This document shows positions 32,580 through 45,712 of a stretch of DNA of 64,000 nucleotides, piece after piece; within the stretch, counting starts at the first letter, position 1, and each line of letters begins with the position of its first letter. This DNA comes from Seison nebaliae. Lineage: Eukaryota > Rotifera > Pararotatoria > Seisonacea > Seisonidae. The notes beneath the pieces are model-generated. The model saw nothing but the letters and a program-made list of their open reading frames with translations. It was not told the origin of the DNA and ran no database searches. Where the stretch lies: NCBI GenBank assembly GCA_023231475.1, contig JALJEE010003034.1, positions 1 through 64,000 on the forward strand, in the 5' to 3' direction. The translations under genes and the position numbers were made by a program.

Positions 32580-35500
32580 ATGCCAGCTGCTGCGGTTCGA
32601 TTTTGGATTTATTTCAGAAATTTTTGAAGAATTAATTTTCAGGGCGAATATGTATGGTTGGAACCGAAGACGAAGGGAGAATTTGACGTTCCAATCGGTG
32701 CAAAAATACTTAGCGTGAAAGGAGGACAGATACGTCTGAAAGATGATAACGGGAAAGAACTTACTCTACCTGGAAACACCAAACTGAGACCGATGCATGT
32801 CACATCGGTTGATGGACTGGATGATATGATAAATTTAGGAGATCTACATGAAGAAGGAATTCTCCATAATTTACATATGAGATATGAAAATAATAAGATT
32901 TATGTTAGTAGTCTTCAATTGAAAGATCTTCTTATCTTTTCGTAATTAATTTCTATATTTCATAACAATTTCAATTTATAGACATATACTGGAAGTATTT
33001 TAGTTGCAGTGAATCCTTATAAAGACTTACCGATTTACTCGACTGATTTGATGAGGTCTTATCAGAATCGTGCATTTTCTGATATGCCACCACATGTATT
33101 TGCTATTGGAGATAATGCATATCAAGCAATGATGAGAAACCAAGTTAATCAATGTATAATTATTAGTGGGGAATCAGGTGCAGGTAAAACAGAAAGTACC
33201 AAATTTATTTTGAAGTTCTTAGCAACAGTGAGTGGAAGACATTCGTCAATTGAGAAACAAATTCTTGATGCCAATCCTATTATGGAAGCTTTCGGTAATG
33301 CGAAAACAATTCGAAATGACAATTCATCAAGATTCGGGAAATATATCGATATCCATTTCAATTTCAGTGGTGCAATCGAAGGTGCTAAAATAGATCAATA
33401 TCTTTTAGAAAAATCGAGAATCGTTCAACAAACGAAAGACGAAAGAAATTATCACATTTTCTATTGTATGTTGGCTGGCATGAGTGATTCGGAGAAGAAG
33501 AAATTGGGATTGACTAATCCTAAGAGTTACAAATATTTATCTGGTGGCAGTTTCGATTGTCATGGACGAAATGATAAGATTGATTATGAGGAGATTTTGG
33601 ATGCGTGCAAAACGTTGATGTTTTCTAAAACTGAAATTTTCGAGTTGATGAAAATTCTCGCTGGTTTACTTCATTTGGGAAATATTATTTATTCGAAGAA
33701 AATGGATGATAATTTGGAAGGCGCGACCATAACTGACAAATTATCATTAAATTCAGTGGCGACTATCTTCGATGTAAAGGTTGACGATTTATCTCAATCG
33801 TTGACACACAAAACAATTTTCACTGGAACTGATTCAGTCACTTCTCCACTACGTGTCGATCAAGCAATGGATGTACGAGATGCATTTGTCAAAGGAATAT
33901 ATGGAAAGATGTTTATTTGGATTATTGACAAGATTAATGAAGCGATTTATCGACCAACAAATCCTGATGATACGCGAGGTATCGGTGTTCTCGATATTTT
34001 TGGATTTGAGAATTTTGGAAAGAATTCATTCGAACAGATGTGCATCAATTATGCCAATGAGAATCTTCAACAATTTTTTGTTCGACATATTTTCAAATTA
34101 GAACAAACGATGTACGACAATGAAGGAATTTCTTGGAAAAACATCAAATTTACAGATAATCAACATATTTTAGATTTGATCGCGGAAAAACCATTAAATA
34201 TCATTGCTCTAGTTGATGAAGAAACCAAATTTCCTAAAGGAACCGATCTCACCATGTTAGAGAAATTACATTCAAATCACCAAAGAAATCCAGATTATTT
34301 GTTACCCAAATCTTCGGGAGACAAATCGTTCGGTATAAGACATTTCGCAGGAGATGTCTTCTATCATTCTGATGGTTAATTCATTTACTTTAGATTTTTC
34401 TATTTTAATTGAATTTAATTAATTTAAATAGGATTTCTTGATAAGAATCGAGATACATTCTCTCAAGATCTCCTATGGTTGTTACAATCGACCAAATCAT
34501 CATTTTTGAGAAAATTGTTTAGCAATGATTTAGACACAGTTAGACAAGATTTATAATAATGAATTAAATAATTATAATTTCTCCTCACTCTCCTCCTATA
34601 GTTGATTAACGATCCAACGGTTTCATTTACATTTCCTATGGGTGATTTAATCAATTAATTTTATGGAATTATTTAGGGAACAGAAACGAAAAGAAGAACG
34701 CCAACACTTGGTGCCCAATTCAAAAAATCTTTAGATGTTCTTATGACGAATTTATCAAAATGTCAACCATTTTTTGTTCGATGCGTAAAACCGAATGAAG
34801 TGAAGAAACCGATTGTTAATATTTCGAATTTTAATGGAAAAACAGAATTTTTAAAATAACTTCAAAGATTTTCGACAGAGAATTAGCCGTACGACAATTG
34901 AGATATTCGGGTATGATGGAAACTATTCGTGTACGTCGAGCTGGTTATCCTATCCGTCATACGTTTGCAGAATTTGTTGATCGATATCGGTTAATTTTTG
35001 AGTAACTCAAAAACTGATTATAATAATTGATTCGATCGTAGTATGTGTTGCGATGGAATTAATCCGAGTTTCAAAGAACGTGATTGTAAATCTGCATCCA
35101 AAAAGATATGTGTGAAAGTCCTAAAAAATGGAGATTATCAATTGGGAAAGACGAAAGTCTTTCTAAAAGTTTTTTTATTTTTCAATCGAAATGTTTTTAA
35201 TAATTCCCATTAGGATTCCCAAGATAGTTTAATGGAGAAAGCGAGAGAAGAAGCTATTGCACAAAAAATTGAAATTCTTCAACTTTTCATTAAAGCGTGG
35301 GCGATGAGAAAGATATTTCTCAAGTTAAATGGCGGTATGGAAATAATTCAAAATCACTGGAGAATGTATAAGATTAAAAGACAATTTGATAATGTGCAAA
35401 ATGGTTTTATGAAAGTCCAATCTATTTTCCATTCTAGAAATACAGCTCGAAGATACTTTACTTTGTTAATGAATCTGATTAAAATTCAAAGTCAATGTCG

Positions 35501-38500
35501 TGGATATTTAGCTCGTAGTAATGCCAGATTATCTTATCGAAGTTTATTAGAGTTACAAGCGGCAATCAAAGGACATTTAGTGCGAAAATATTATGGAAAA
35601 GAATTGAAACATTTAAAAAAATTAGAGGAATTAGAGTATAAGAAAGAAAACGATTTTGAGTTGAACAGATCGTCGATGGAGGAAAGCGAAGCATTAAGCA
35701 AAGCCGAAAAGTCTTTTTATAAAGGTGTCAAAGTTATCGATAAAGATCTGGAAGAATGGCAAATGGAAAATAAGAAAAAAACAGAGAAAGTTCAATTGTT
35801 GTTAGAATTGTTAAGCAGGAAACAAGATGGAGATAAAACGGTCAATAAAGAATTAAGTGAAATTTTTGGATTTTTGCAAAACACTCAAAATGACGACGAA
35901 GACAACGATGAGGAGGAAGAAGAAGAAATTGAAGAAATTGAAGAAATTAAACAATTCACTGCCGATGTTTCTGATCATTTATTTAAGAAGTTTGCCAAAA
36001 CCCATTTTGGAAAAGACGTAACATCGTCATACGAAAGAAGAATGATAAATAACTCACTTCTCAATTTGCAAGCGATGTGTGACAAAATTGGCGCTTTGGC
36101 CACTTGGATTAACATTTTAAGGTTCATGGGTGACATTTCTGATGTGGCAGAAGACACTCAGAAACTTAATGATGATCCGGCACCAATTATTACTCGAATT
36201 TATAGTACAATAGGAAGGAAGTTGAATGAAAAACATTTGATCGAAGCACAAAAATATATGGGGAAAATATCAACAGAGAAACCGAATAGACGTGCCACCA
36301 AACAAATAAATGCAACCGCTCAAGGTGATAATAAGAAAGTTCGTCAAGGAAATCCATTCATTCAAGAACGTGTAATGACGAATTTGGAGAAAGTTCATTT
36401 TATCACTTCGATGGGTATTTTGAGACCGGAATTGAGAGATGAGATCTATTGTCAAATTTGTAAACAATTAACTAAAAATCCTGATAAACGATCATTCGCT
36501 CGGGGTTGGGTGTTATTGACCATGTGTATATGTTGTTTCATTCCAACTGATCGATTTATTCTTTATTTGAGAAAATTCATAATGGACGGTCCTGTTGGAT
36601 ATCGGTCATTCTGTGAAGATCTTCTCAAACGAACATTCAAAAATGGTACAAGAGATCAACCATCGTCATATATTGAATTACATGCCGTTTGTACCAAAGA
36701 ACCAATTATTCTTCCAATTCAATTTGTAAATGGTCATTCAAAAACTTTGTACGCTGATTCTGCAAGTTCCGCTAAAGAAATATGTACTGCTCTGTGTGAT
36801 AAAATAGGATTAGTTGATCGCTTTGGTTTTGCACTTTACATCAGCATGGATGGAAGCAAATATTCCATTGGTAATGGTTGCAATCATGTCATGGATATAA
36901 TCTCGAAAGCGGAACAAGCCACCAAAGAAAAGGGTTCAGGTGAAGCTACAGCGGCGTGGAATATTTTATTTAGAAAAGAGATATTCAAACCATGGCATAG
37001 TGCATCGGACGATCCAATTTCAACGAATTTAATTTATGAACAAGTTTTCATTTGAATTAAAAATTAAAAAATTATTTTAAAAAAGATCGTTCGTGGTGTT
37101 AAATATGGAGAATACTCGTTTGATAGTGACCAAGAATTCGCTAAGATGGCCGCACAACAACTTTACATTGACATTGGAAGTGGTTACTAAAATTCTGATT
37201 ATTAAAATAGAATAAAATTTTAATTTACATTTTCATTTCATAATTTAGAGTTTGATTCGAAGAGATTATTAGAAATCTTACCAGAATTAATACCAAATAA
37301 AGCCAGTAAAACTTCCGTGAGAGACTTGAGTAAGTGGAAAACATTAATCACGGATGAATTCAAAAAAGGAGATTTTGTTTTAAACGATGTTGGCATTGAT
37401 CGAACAAAAGAAGATATTGTTAACTTTGCCAAATTTAAATGGCCATTATTATTCTCCAGATTTGAGGATGCACATCAGTTAAATTTAAATATCTCTTCGA
37501 TCAATTCAACCCTTTAATTCTTCAACAGAATTTCCGGCCCTAAACTATTAAAAAAACAAGTGAAACTTGCAATAAATTGGACGGGAATTTATTTCATTGA
37601 CGATCGAGAACAGGTGCTTAAAGAGATTCCTTACGCAGAAATAACTGGAATCTCATCTTCCGAGTTTGATGCCTTTTCATAATTTAAAAAATTTGATATT
37701 TCTTTTATATAGATCGACAAGGTTCAATTACAATTTCATATTTCATGTATTGTGAATGAAGGAAATTTTTATTATTATTAGAATTAATCGAATCTTTACA
37801 CAAAACTTGAGCATCTTTACCGTTTCTGGTGATCAATATGTCTTCGAAATTTATTATGCAAATGAATTACGAGAATTAATTGTGATGTTTCTCGAAGGAT
37901 TGCGTGAAAGATCCAGATATCTCATAGCAATTAAAGATTCTGATTCTTCAGATGGTTTTCAATTTCCTTCGCAATTCTCCAAATATAAATGTCGTTTTAG
38001 TTGAAGATATTCCTAATCCTCCTAAAGATCTTTTAAATTTCCGTAGGGGAGATCTTATTATAATGCAAATAGATAACGATGGTGAATTGAAATTGAAAAA
38101 AAATTCATGGACCAAAGGAGAACACGAGAGAACTAAAGAAACCGGTTTGAAATATATTTGATGATATTCCTCACTTTTTCCATTTAGGCAATTTTCATAG
38201 TTCCGCTTTCTATCGCGTTCCAACAATGATGAAACCGGCACCTGAAATCTTAAAACAATTTGCAATACAATCCATGTCTCAAACGGACACTAAAAATGGG
38301 AAACGAAATAATGATTATGAAATTAATGAAGAGGATTTACGAGAGCCATATACATTAGAAAATTTCAGTTATGAATATTTCAGGTTAATAGTTTTATTGT
38401 AAATGTGGAATTGATTCAATAAATTTATTGGTTTTGGACCATAGACCACCAGTGAAAACGACATCATTTGGTAGGAGACATGTTGAGAAATTGTCGATGC

Positions 38501-40107
38501 ATCAAAGAGATCCATTAAGGAATTCGTTGTTGAAGAAAATAAACGCGAAACAATCGTTAAATGATAAAGGAATTGATATATTTGAATCAATTCTTCAATA
38601 TTGTGGTGATATATCGACGAAGGCTGAAAGGAAATCGGTTGAATTGACTGACGAAATATTTAGTGTACCATTAGAAAATGAATTGATAAGAGATGAGATG
38701 TATTGTCAAATGATGAAGCAATTGACTAATAACAAAAGTATTACAAGTGAAGAACGAGCTTGGGAGTTGTTATATTTGGCAACAGGAATGATGTTACCAT
38801 CAACTTTAGTAGAGAAGGAGTTGGCGACATTCCTTAAATCGAGACCAAAAGAGAAAATTGCAAATGAATGTTTCCAACGGTTGTTAAATGTAAAACGGTC
38901 TCCCTTTAAATTGTCATTAGAAGAATCATGAAAAACTGTTTTTAGATTAGGTAACAGAAAGTTCCCACCTCATCTTACAGAAGTCGAAGCAATTCAGGAT
39001 GGAAGTTACATAATGTATCACAAAGTCTTCTTCCCTAATGACAAAGATGAAGAGTTTGATGTAACGAGTACGACTCGAGCGAAAGATATTTCATCACAAT
39101 TAGTTGACAAATTGAATCTAGCATCAACTGAAGGATTCTCGTTATTCATCAAGGTGAAAGATAAAGTCATAAGCATCCCAAGAAATGACTATTTTTTTGA
39201 TTTCGTTCGACATCTAACCGATTTCATGAAAGGTAATTCGAACGAAAAGATCGCTTATATGATATTTTTCATGAAGAAACTTTGGATTAATGTGTCACCG
39301 GATGAAGATACGGTTGCCGATAGAAACTTTTACTTTTATCAGGTTCTCCTCATAATAATCTAATAGTTATTAAATATAAAATGAACAAAAGGAACGACCA
39401 AAATATTTGAAAGGACATCATAATGCGACGGAAGAAGATGTCATTAAACTTGGAGTATTATTATATAGAATCAATTCGAAAGAAGAAGAATTTTTTGGTG
39501 ATACAATCGAAGATAAGAAAGATGATTTCATTCCAAAAAATTACCAACGTCAAAAGAAAATTGGGCAATGGATAAAGTTAATCGAACAGAAATATGAATC
39601 TCTTCAAAACATGTCAAAGTCAGAAGCAAAATCAGAATTCGTTCGAGTTCTATCGACAATGTCAACGTTCGGTTGTGCATTTTTTGATGCAAAAGTTATT
39701 TTTTATTAATTTATTTAATTATGGAAATATTGTATCATTGTTAAGATAAGAGGACAATCATATGGATTACCTTCTATTATCCTTCTTGGAATTAATAGTT
39801 CTGGTCTGATGATAATGGATGCGAAAGATAATGTTATTCTTCATTTATAAATTATTCTAAATATTCGTCTTTTTCAGAGTTTATTAGCGGAATATCCGTT
39901 TACCAAAATTCTCAGTTGGAAATCGTCCAGTAGCAAATTTGTTCTGTCAGTAAAAGAATCAAGAGAAGAAAGGAAATTAACTCTTGAAACACGATTGGTA
40001 AATATTTTTAATTGACGTGTCATTAATGTTATTACATTTTCTAGGGTTATCGAATTGATGATTTATTGACTTCCTATGTCAGTAAACTGATGAATACCCA
40101 GAAATAG
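32580..40107 (+). CDS. MYO7A: unconventional myosin VIIa
   Basis: A complete gene of 22 exons in my model: 32580-32594, 32643-32903, 32982-34374, 34432-34538, 34602-34619, 34677-34814, 34868-34989, 35042-35168, 35214-37043, 37086-37182, 37249-37477, 37529-37663, 37713-37721, 37782-37954, 38001-38144, 38188-38383, 38445-38897, 38946-39342, 39392-39694, 39746-39832, 39878-39997 and 40045-40107. Total 2138 residues (human 2215). Motor about 60-730 with P-loop GESGAGKT, switch [11 protein letters not shown] and switch II DIFGFE. IQ-type neck about 735-860, then an acidic Glu/Asp stretch. MyTH4 (about 985-1190), FERM, SH3 (about 1552-1610), second MyTH4 (about 1665-1815) and second FERM to the C-terminus. 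It is an actin-based tension motor that links membrane and adhesion cargo via SANS and harmonin. The 18-nt and 9-nt microexons are inferred from phase and intron length. Confidence 0.96.
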
Positions 40108-40570
40108 TAAAGTTATCGGACATTTCATTGAAAAGAAAAAAACATTATAAATTTAATTAGAAATAAATTTTTGATTTCATACAGATCATTTATTATATTG
40201 TAAACTTCTCCTAAAGTCTTAGTGTGGGCGTCCACAAATCATTTTTTTAATAACTTATGTCATCTAAACTTAATTCTTTAGATTTTATAGCTACTTAATT
40301 GGTTGCGTTATTATCGAATGTATCTAACGTACAAATAAAATTTGATGAATTATTATTTATAGATCAAAATATTTGCGATTTATATAATTGGTAAGCATAT
40401 TATGACATTCCATTTTGATTATGTCAGAGATGTCATACAAACTATATATATATATATATATATATTATAGATTACGTAAATGATCGGATCCAATGATATA
40501 TTAATACATCGAACTACAATTTCCATATCAAATAATTTATAAAACAACCCAATCAACAACTAAAATACCA
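40108..40570. other. intergenic with (TA)n
   Basis: A 3' flank of myosin VIIa and a short promoter for the next gene. It contains a TA dinucleotide run at about 40443-40465 and no coding exon. Confidence 0.5.
40443..40465. repeat. (TA)n microsatellite
   Basis: About eleven TA units in a row. Simple sequence; listed for completeness. Confidence 0.8.
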
Positions 40571-40714
40571 ATGGGATCATCGAGTTCAAAGCCTCAACCA
40601 TATCCACCTGCTTATCCACCTCCAAGGCCTATGCAACCCAATCCATATATGAATGGATGCCGATCTCCATACGGACATGGAGGTGGTTATTATGGAGGAA
40701 TGGGTTATTATTAA
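40571..40714 (+). CDS. 47-residue Pro/Tyr/Gly-rich microprotein with myristoylation-type N-terminus
   Basis: ATG to TAA, 48 codons. The start MGSSSSK fits the N-myristoylation rule (Gly2, Ser6, Lys7). A proline/tyrosine stretch (YPPAYPPPRPMQPNPY) precedes a glycine/tyrosine end (YGHGGGYYGGMGYY), with one Cys in between. The G+C content is clearly higher than in the flanks and there is a TATA-like run just upstream, supporting expression. PPxY-like motifs (PPAY) could bind WW domains. No known family was recognised; it resembles small structural or shell/cuticle-type peptides only in composition. Confidence 0.6.
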   Translation: MGSSSSKPQPYPPAYPPPRPMQPNPYMNGCRSPYGHGGGYYGGMGYY

Positions 40715-41233
40715 TCCAGTACCAACATCCAACCACATAAATTACTTTTAAATTGAGAACTTTCAATAATAAACTCCTATATTATACAAATGATTCTTTA
40801 ACAAATATTTCTCTATTCTGATTTCCATTTTTTTGATCATAATAATAAAAACTTTAACTTTAATTCCAAATTGTATTCTTTCAAATTTTTTATTCATAAT
40901 AATAGTTTATTATTTATACGGAATAGTTTACTAAAGACTAATCGTTACATCCTACAGAAATATCTACAAAGATCTTTGGAACTAATATAACCATTGATAA
41001 TATTCAAACTATGAAGATTTTTCAGGAGACCATAATTATTGAATATGATTATCATAATAGATATAATTTAATCATAAAATTTTCGTGTAATATATCGGTA
41101 TTAGATGGATGAAATTTAGCTCAAATAATGGATTTAATTCGAATGTAAATTACCGGCCGATAATTCAGTAACCGAAATGAGCAAAAAAGAGGTTAAATTT
41201 TAAATTTATCTAGGAAATTAAGCTCGATTCCTA
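40715..41233. other. intergenic
   Basis: About 520 bp of A+T-rich sequence with several AATAAA-type words after the microprotein gene. Nothing else was recognised. Confidence 0.4.
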
Positions 41234-41658
41234 ATGTCTAAAGATCTTAGAATGTTATCGGAAGTTGATGCGCGTAAAATACAATGTGTTCAAGAATGAT
41301 GTTAAATCTCAAAAAAGTTAATCTGAAACCTAAATTTTCTTTTCTGAAATTGTTTTTCTTCTACAAATCAGTTTTACAAAAGAAAATTCAAGAGGAAATA
41401 AAAAACCAGCAAAAGGGAGACGATGTAGAATTGTTAATAAAGAAATGGAATAATGTGGCAGAGATTATGAATAAATCCGTCATACAATTGGAAACTTTAG
41501 ACAATGGGAAATACAGTTATTTCTTTCAATTTCGCATTAACTAGACTGGGCGAGTTAATTTATTTACAAATGTAGAAGCACATATTCGACCGGAACAATT
41601 GAACAATAACGCTCCTTTCCGAAACGAGGACGGTTCGTGTATGGACAAGGAGAAGTGA
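41234..41658 (+). CDS. small charged helical protein, unrecognised
   Basis: Exon 1 (41234-41285) encodes MSKDLRMLSEVDARKIQ and joins in phase at 41372 to a helical exon (LQKKIQEEIKNQQKG; LLIKKWNNVAEIMNK; VIQLETLDNGK). The 3' end is uncertain. A downstream open segment (from about 41545: GRVNLFTNVEAHIRPEQLNN ... to TGA at 41656-41658) has a coding look. However, the only GT donor close by gives a 29-nt intron and the wrong phase; using it would end the protein a few codons later. The charged amphipathic helix suggests a coiled-coil complex subunit; no family was recognised. Confidence 0.5.
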
Positions 41659-42583
41659 ATGACAAGGCCAATTTGGAATGATTCATATCATATTTAAGAT
41701 TTGATTTTTACTTTAAATAAATCGCATATAAGGTAATTTAATTAACTTCCCCGTGTGTTGTATGAATGTTAAATTAAGTTTGACAAACAATAAAATTTCT
41801 GTTAAAAAGTTTGATTTAAGTTTGGGTAAAAATCTCTTTAAAAGATTTCAGTTTCGATTGTAAATTATTCATCAAGAGAAGAATTTCATCAGAATTCGAT
41901 GAATCTTGATGTGTTCGATCAAAAGTTGTCTTTAATGGAGAACAGAGTGGAAGAGGATACAACGAATGAAATGAAAGTATTTGGGAAAAGATGAGTCTTA
42001 AATTGATTGATAAGAACCATATTGAAATTGTGTTGACACCGGTTGTTGACAATTGGTTTATATTTGATAGTTTTCGTCAATTCGTTCTGTTTTCTTTGGT
42101 AACAAGTTATTGGTAAGAATAAGAGAGAACGAGCAAATATTATTATCTTATGTGAATGTTTAATAATTATGAGTTTCGTTTTTGATGACGACGATCATCA
42201 TGATGATTTAAGTTATTGTTTGACGTTGAGAGAGGATGATATTAAATAATTTAGAAAGATAAACTGTTAGAGAGAAAGAGAAGAAAGAGGAAAAGGAAAG
42301 GGAGGGGAAGGAATTATATGAAACAATGAGAAGTTTTGGAATACCATTCACTCAACATCGTATCTAGATTCTTCTTCATTAAATTCTTATGATTGATAAT
42401 TTAAACTCTATCGCATTAGAGAGATAAGCGAATGAGATCAATTCTCACATCGTTAAAATACTCACCGATTAATATACGACTTAATAGAGTTCTTAATGCA
42501 ATTCAAAGAATTCGAGCAACATATTCACATGAAAAGGAGAGAGAGAAGGATCGACGAAACAATAGAATTGAATTTCCATCATT
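41659..42583. other. intergenic between convergent genes
   Basis: A 78-codon minus frame at 41816-42052 has a Ser/Asn-rich end (RTHQDSSNSDEILLLMNN). Its only in-frame splice creates a stop, so it is not called. A GA-rich stretch lies near 42270-42310. No gene is supported. Confidence 0.35.
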
Positions 42584-45500
42584 TCATTCAGTCTTTTTCT
42601 CATTTTCTATCAAGTGAAATTTGAATAGCTGCTTCAAATTGCCTTCACTCACTAATCTTGCTATATCAATATTGGGACGGGAATCTGTCATCGGCGTCGT
42701 CGTTGCTTTGTCACTAGGTGACGGTTTGGGCGTCAACGGTGACATGGACGGTCGAACGATACTCTCATGATCAATAGAGTTTCCCTTCAATGCTTCTCCT
42801 TCAACTGAACTGGTTAGATGGTGCTCGTTCTTAACATTATTCTCCTTGTCCATCGAGCTCATTGATCCTTCATTCTTCTTTATGTCCGCGTCCGATTCCA
42901 TCACAACAGATACGGAACTGCATGAAATGAAACTCTTAACCAAATTTTTACTTTTATCTAAGCTTAGATGGTCGTCGTATAATTTCCTTGTTTTATTTTC
43001 TTTGCAGTTTGGATATAATCCACTTCTCGTCAAGTTAGTTCGCTTCTCTAATCCTGCACGATTCTCCAATGAAGAAGGTTCATAGATCTTAACTCGAGGA
43101 TCATCAGAATTATTAAGATCTGATGGATATTTCACTACTGGAGATGCTTCTTTCAATTTTGGACAATTATAATTTCTCGAATTGATATCAGATCGTTTCC
43201 TATTTATATTATCCTTCAAAATAAACGACAGACGTTTATAGAAACATAATAATTTGTAAATCGACTAACTTCATCTTTGAATCGCAAATCGACATCACCT
43301 GTAAAATTTGATTTCGTCTCTGGAATATCTTGAATAAAAAGGAGATTAATTCGATAAGAATCGAGAAGAATATGATAACACTAACTTGCCATCAAATGTT
43401 TCTTGTCTGTTAATTTTGATCGATCAACAATTGGAGTTGGAAGTAATCCTCCTTTTCGACTATCAATCATTTTCATTCTATTCTCATAACATTCAGGTAT
43501 TGTATCAATTAATGGTTGAAGATGTGCCTTCAACACATTCCCCACTTCATTGTCACATGCACGAGGTAATTGTTTAGTTGCTGAGAGAACAACATTGTTC
43601 GGTATTGAGGTAATTTTTGGGAAATTGACATTAGTGAAACAATTATTTTCTGTTGATGGAAAAGGAAATTTTATTGTTGTTGATGTTGTTGTTGCTGTTG
43701 TTGTTGTTAGTATTGGTATAATATCTTCTTTTTTAGCTATTGAAATTTTATAAGTATTTTTAATTCCATTCGCTTGTGAAAATAGTGGACGGTTTGGATT
43801 GGATTTACTATATCTCGATTCATATTCTTCTTCTTTCAATTGAATTGTGAAAATATTATTCATTTTATCTTGATTCTTCAAATCCTCACTCTCCATCTCT
43901 TTACGACACTTGAAAAAAAAAAGATAAAAATTGTATTAGAGAAAAACATATTGGGAAGACTTAAATCTAACTAATTCCATAGCATTCTGTAAATATTTTG
44001 GGATATCTTTGTGAGAGAATCGACAAACCGATCCAGAACGACATCCAATTCGAGACAAATGATAAAATTTACAAGGGAAGTCTCCATGTAAGAATGGACA
44101 AGCATCGCCCTTGTTGCATTGGTTCGTCAAATAGAATTTACAAACTGTTAAACTTTTCTTCTGTTCATTCTCCATATTCACATCACCATCGTCATCCGGT
44201 CCTTTAGATGAGATGTCATGAGAGAAGGTACAGGCATCTCCTTTCGTACATTTCCCACTAAAGAAATATCGACACTTCACTCGATTCTCTTCACGCTTCT
44301 TCTTCATTTCTATATATAACTGACTTTTCATTTGTTGTTTCAATTGTTTTGCCGATATCAAACTTGCCTTTTGACGGACACCATATACATCCTGAAAAAG
44401 ATATGATAGAAGAAAATGATAATCGAATGGAAACTTGTTGATTATTATCATGTGGATGAATTTGTTTATTCGCCTTCTTATTCTATAAAAGGAGAATGAA
44501 CAAAAGAAATTAATAAAATTTGATGGAAGAAGAATAAAAACGATTATAAGTTCCTCATTATTAGTTAAGTCTTCTTCATCATTCTCTTCCAAGTTAATGA
44601 ATGAATAATCATTTCTATTGACGTCATCATCTTCTCGTGCTAGTAAGGAATCTTTTGATTCGATCGAATCTAACAACGCGTCAAATGTTATCATTTGTTC
44701 ATTATCTATCGCTTCCTGTTTACGTCGTCTAATGAATTCATATTTCAATCGTCTCTGCTTCGTCAATGGCATCAAACCATCCATCCCTATCCTCCTTTCC
44801 TTATTCTGTGATTTTTTTTTATGTAATCTCTCTGATTTAACACTTCTGTGCGAATATCTAATACCTAAAGTGACATCCTGTTTCTTAATTAGAATTTTGT
44901 TCTATGAATATTGTTATTGTTCTGAAAAATTTTGAAATATTCTTTTTCGATTTCAATTTAATAAACAATTCCTTTACACATTCAATATAAATTAGAATTC
45001 TAATATTTTCTACTTTTAAACAATTTCACTCCCATCGAAAAAATATTATATTATAATATCCCAAATGATTTTACATTCTTTAATCAATTCATATAACTAA
45101 ACTATTCATGAAAAATACTATTGTACCTCCTTTAACAAAATTTTTCTATTTTCAAATTGATTCTATTCCATCTCCTATGTATCACGAGATCGAAATCATC
45201 ATTTTAATAATCGAAATCTTTTTTTTTAATATGAATTGAAGAAACTGTTAACCTGTGTCTTCGGATTTGGTAATGGCCGTTTCCGCAAATGCTTATAAGG
45301 TTTGGATGATGGATCTATGATAGAAGAACGAATAAATTTACATTAATTACTACCAATTATGATAAAGATGAAACCAATATTATTGTTATTAATCGTTTTA
45401 TGTCGATGTTTATTATTCAATTTACTTTTCTCCTCTTTCTTCTTCTGAAAAGTATTGTTGTTAGTCGTCGTAATAGTCGTCTTCGATACATTGGCACCGT

Positions 45501-45712
45501 AAGATAACACATTCTCATTGCAATGCACCACCGCATACTGACCATTTGATTGCCATTGTTGTTGTTTTGATGGAATTCCATTCGATCCTTTCCTCATATT
45601 TTCCTCAATAATATCTTCTTCCTCATTTATCTCTCCATCTTTAAAAGAAAAATATTCGAAAAAAAAAAGTTGAGAAATAGAGACCTTCTATGAGTTTATC
45701 TTCTGCCTCCAT
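42584..45712 (-). CDS. ZC3H4/6/8-like: CCCH zinc-finger protein of the ZC3H4/6/8 (Suppressor of sable) family
   Basis: Nine exons: 45712-45685, 45638-45375, 45314-45253, 44805-44542, 44482-44435, 44391-43972, 43908-43386, 43319-43270 and 43213-42584; 762 residues. The N-terminus has the family's acidic ED-GEI box (LIEDGEINEEED). Three tandem CCCH fingers lie at about 260-345: CRYFFSGKCTKGDACTFSH, CKFYLTNQCNKGDACPFLH, then CKFYHLSRIGCRSGSVCRFSH. The spacing matches ZC3H4/6/8, including the HGDFPCKFYH link. Downstream GGLLPTP, GDVDLRF and DDPRVK recall the LLPTP and DPR motifs of vertebrate ZC3H4/6. ZC3H4 and fly Su(s) restrain unproductive transcription in the nucleus. Introns are 42-92 nt except one of about 447 nt; the 48-nt exon 5 is inferred from phase. 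Confidence 0.9.

Noticed and set aside
41816-42052. 78-codon minus-strand frame
   Set aside because: The only sensible intron gives TGA across the junction; unspliced it has no family likeness.
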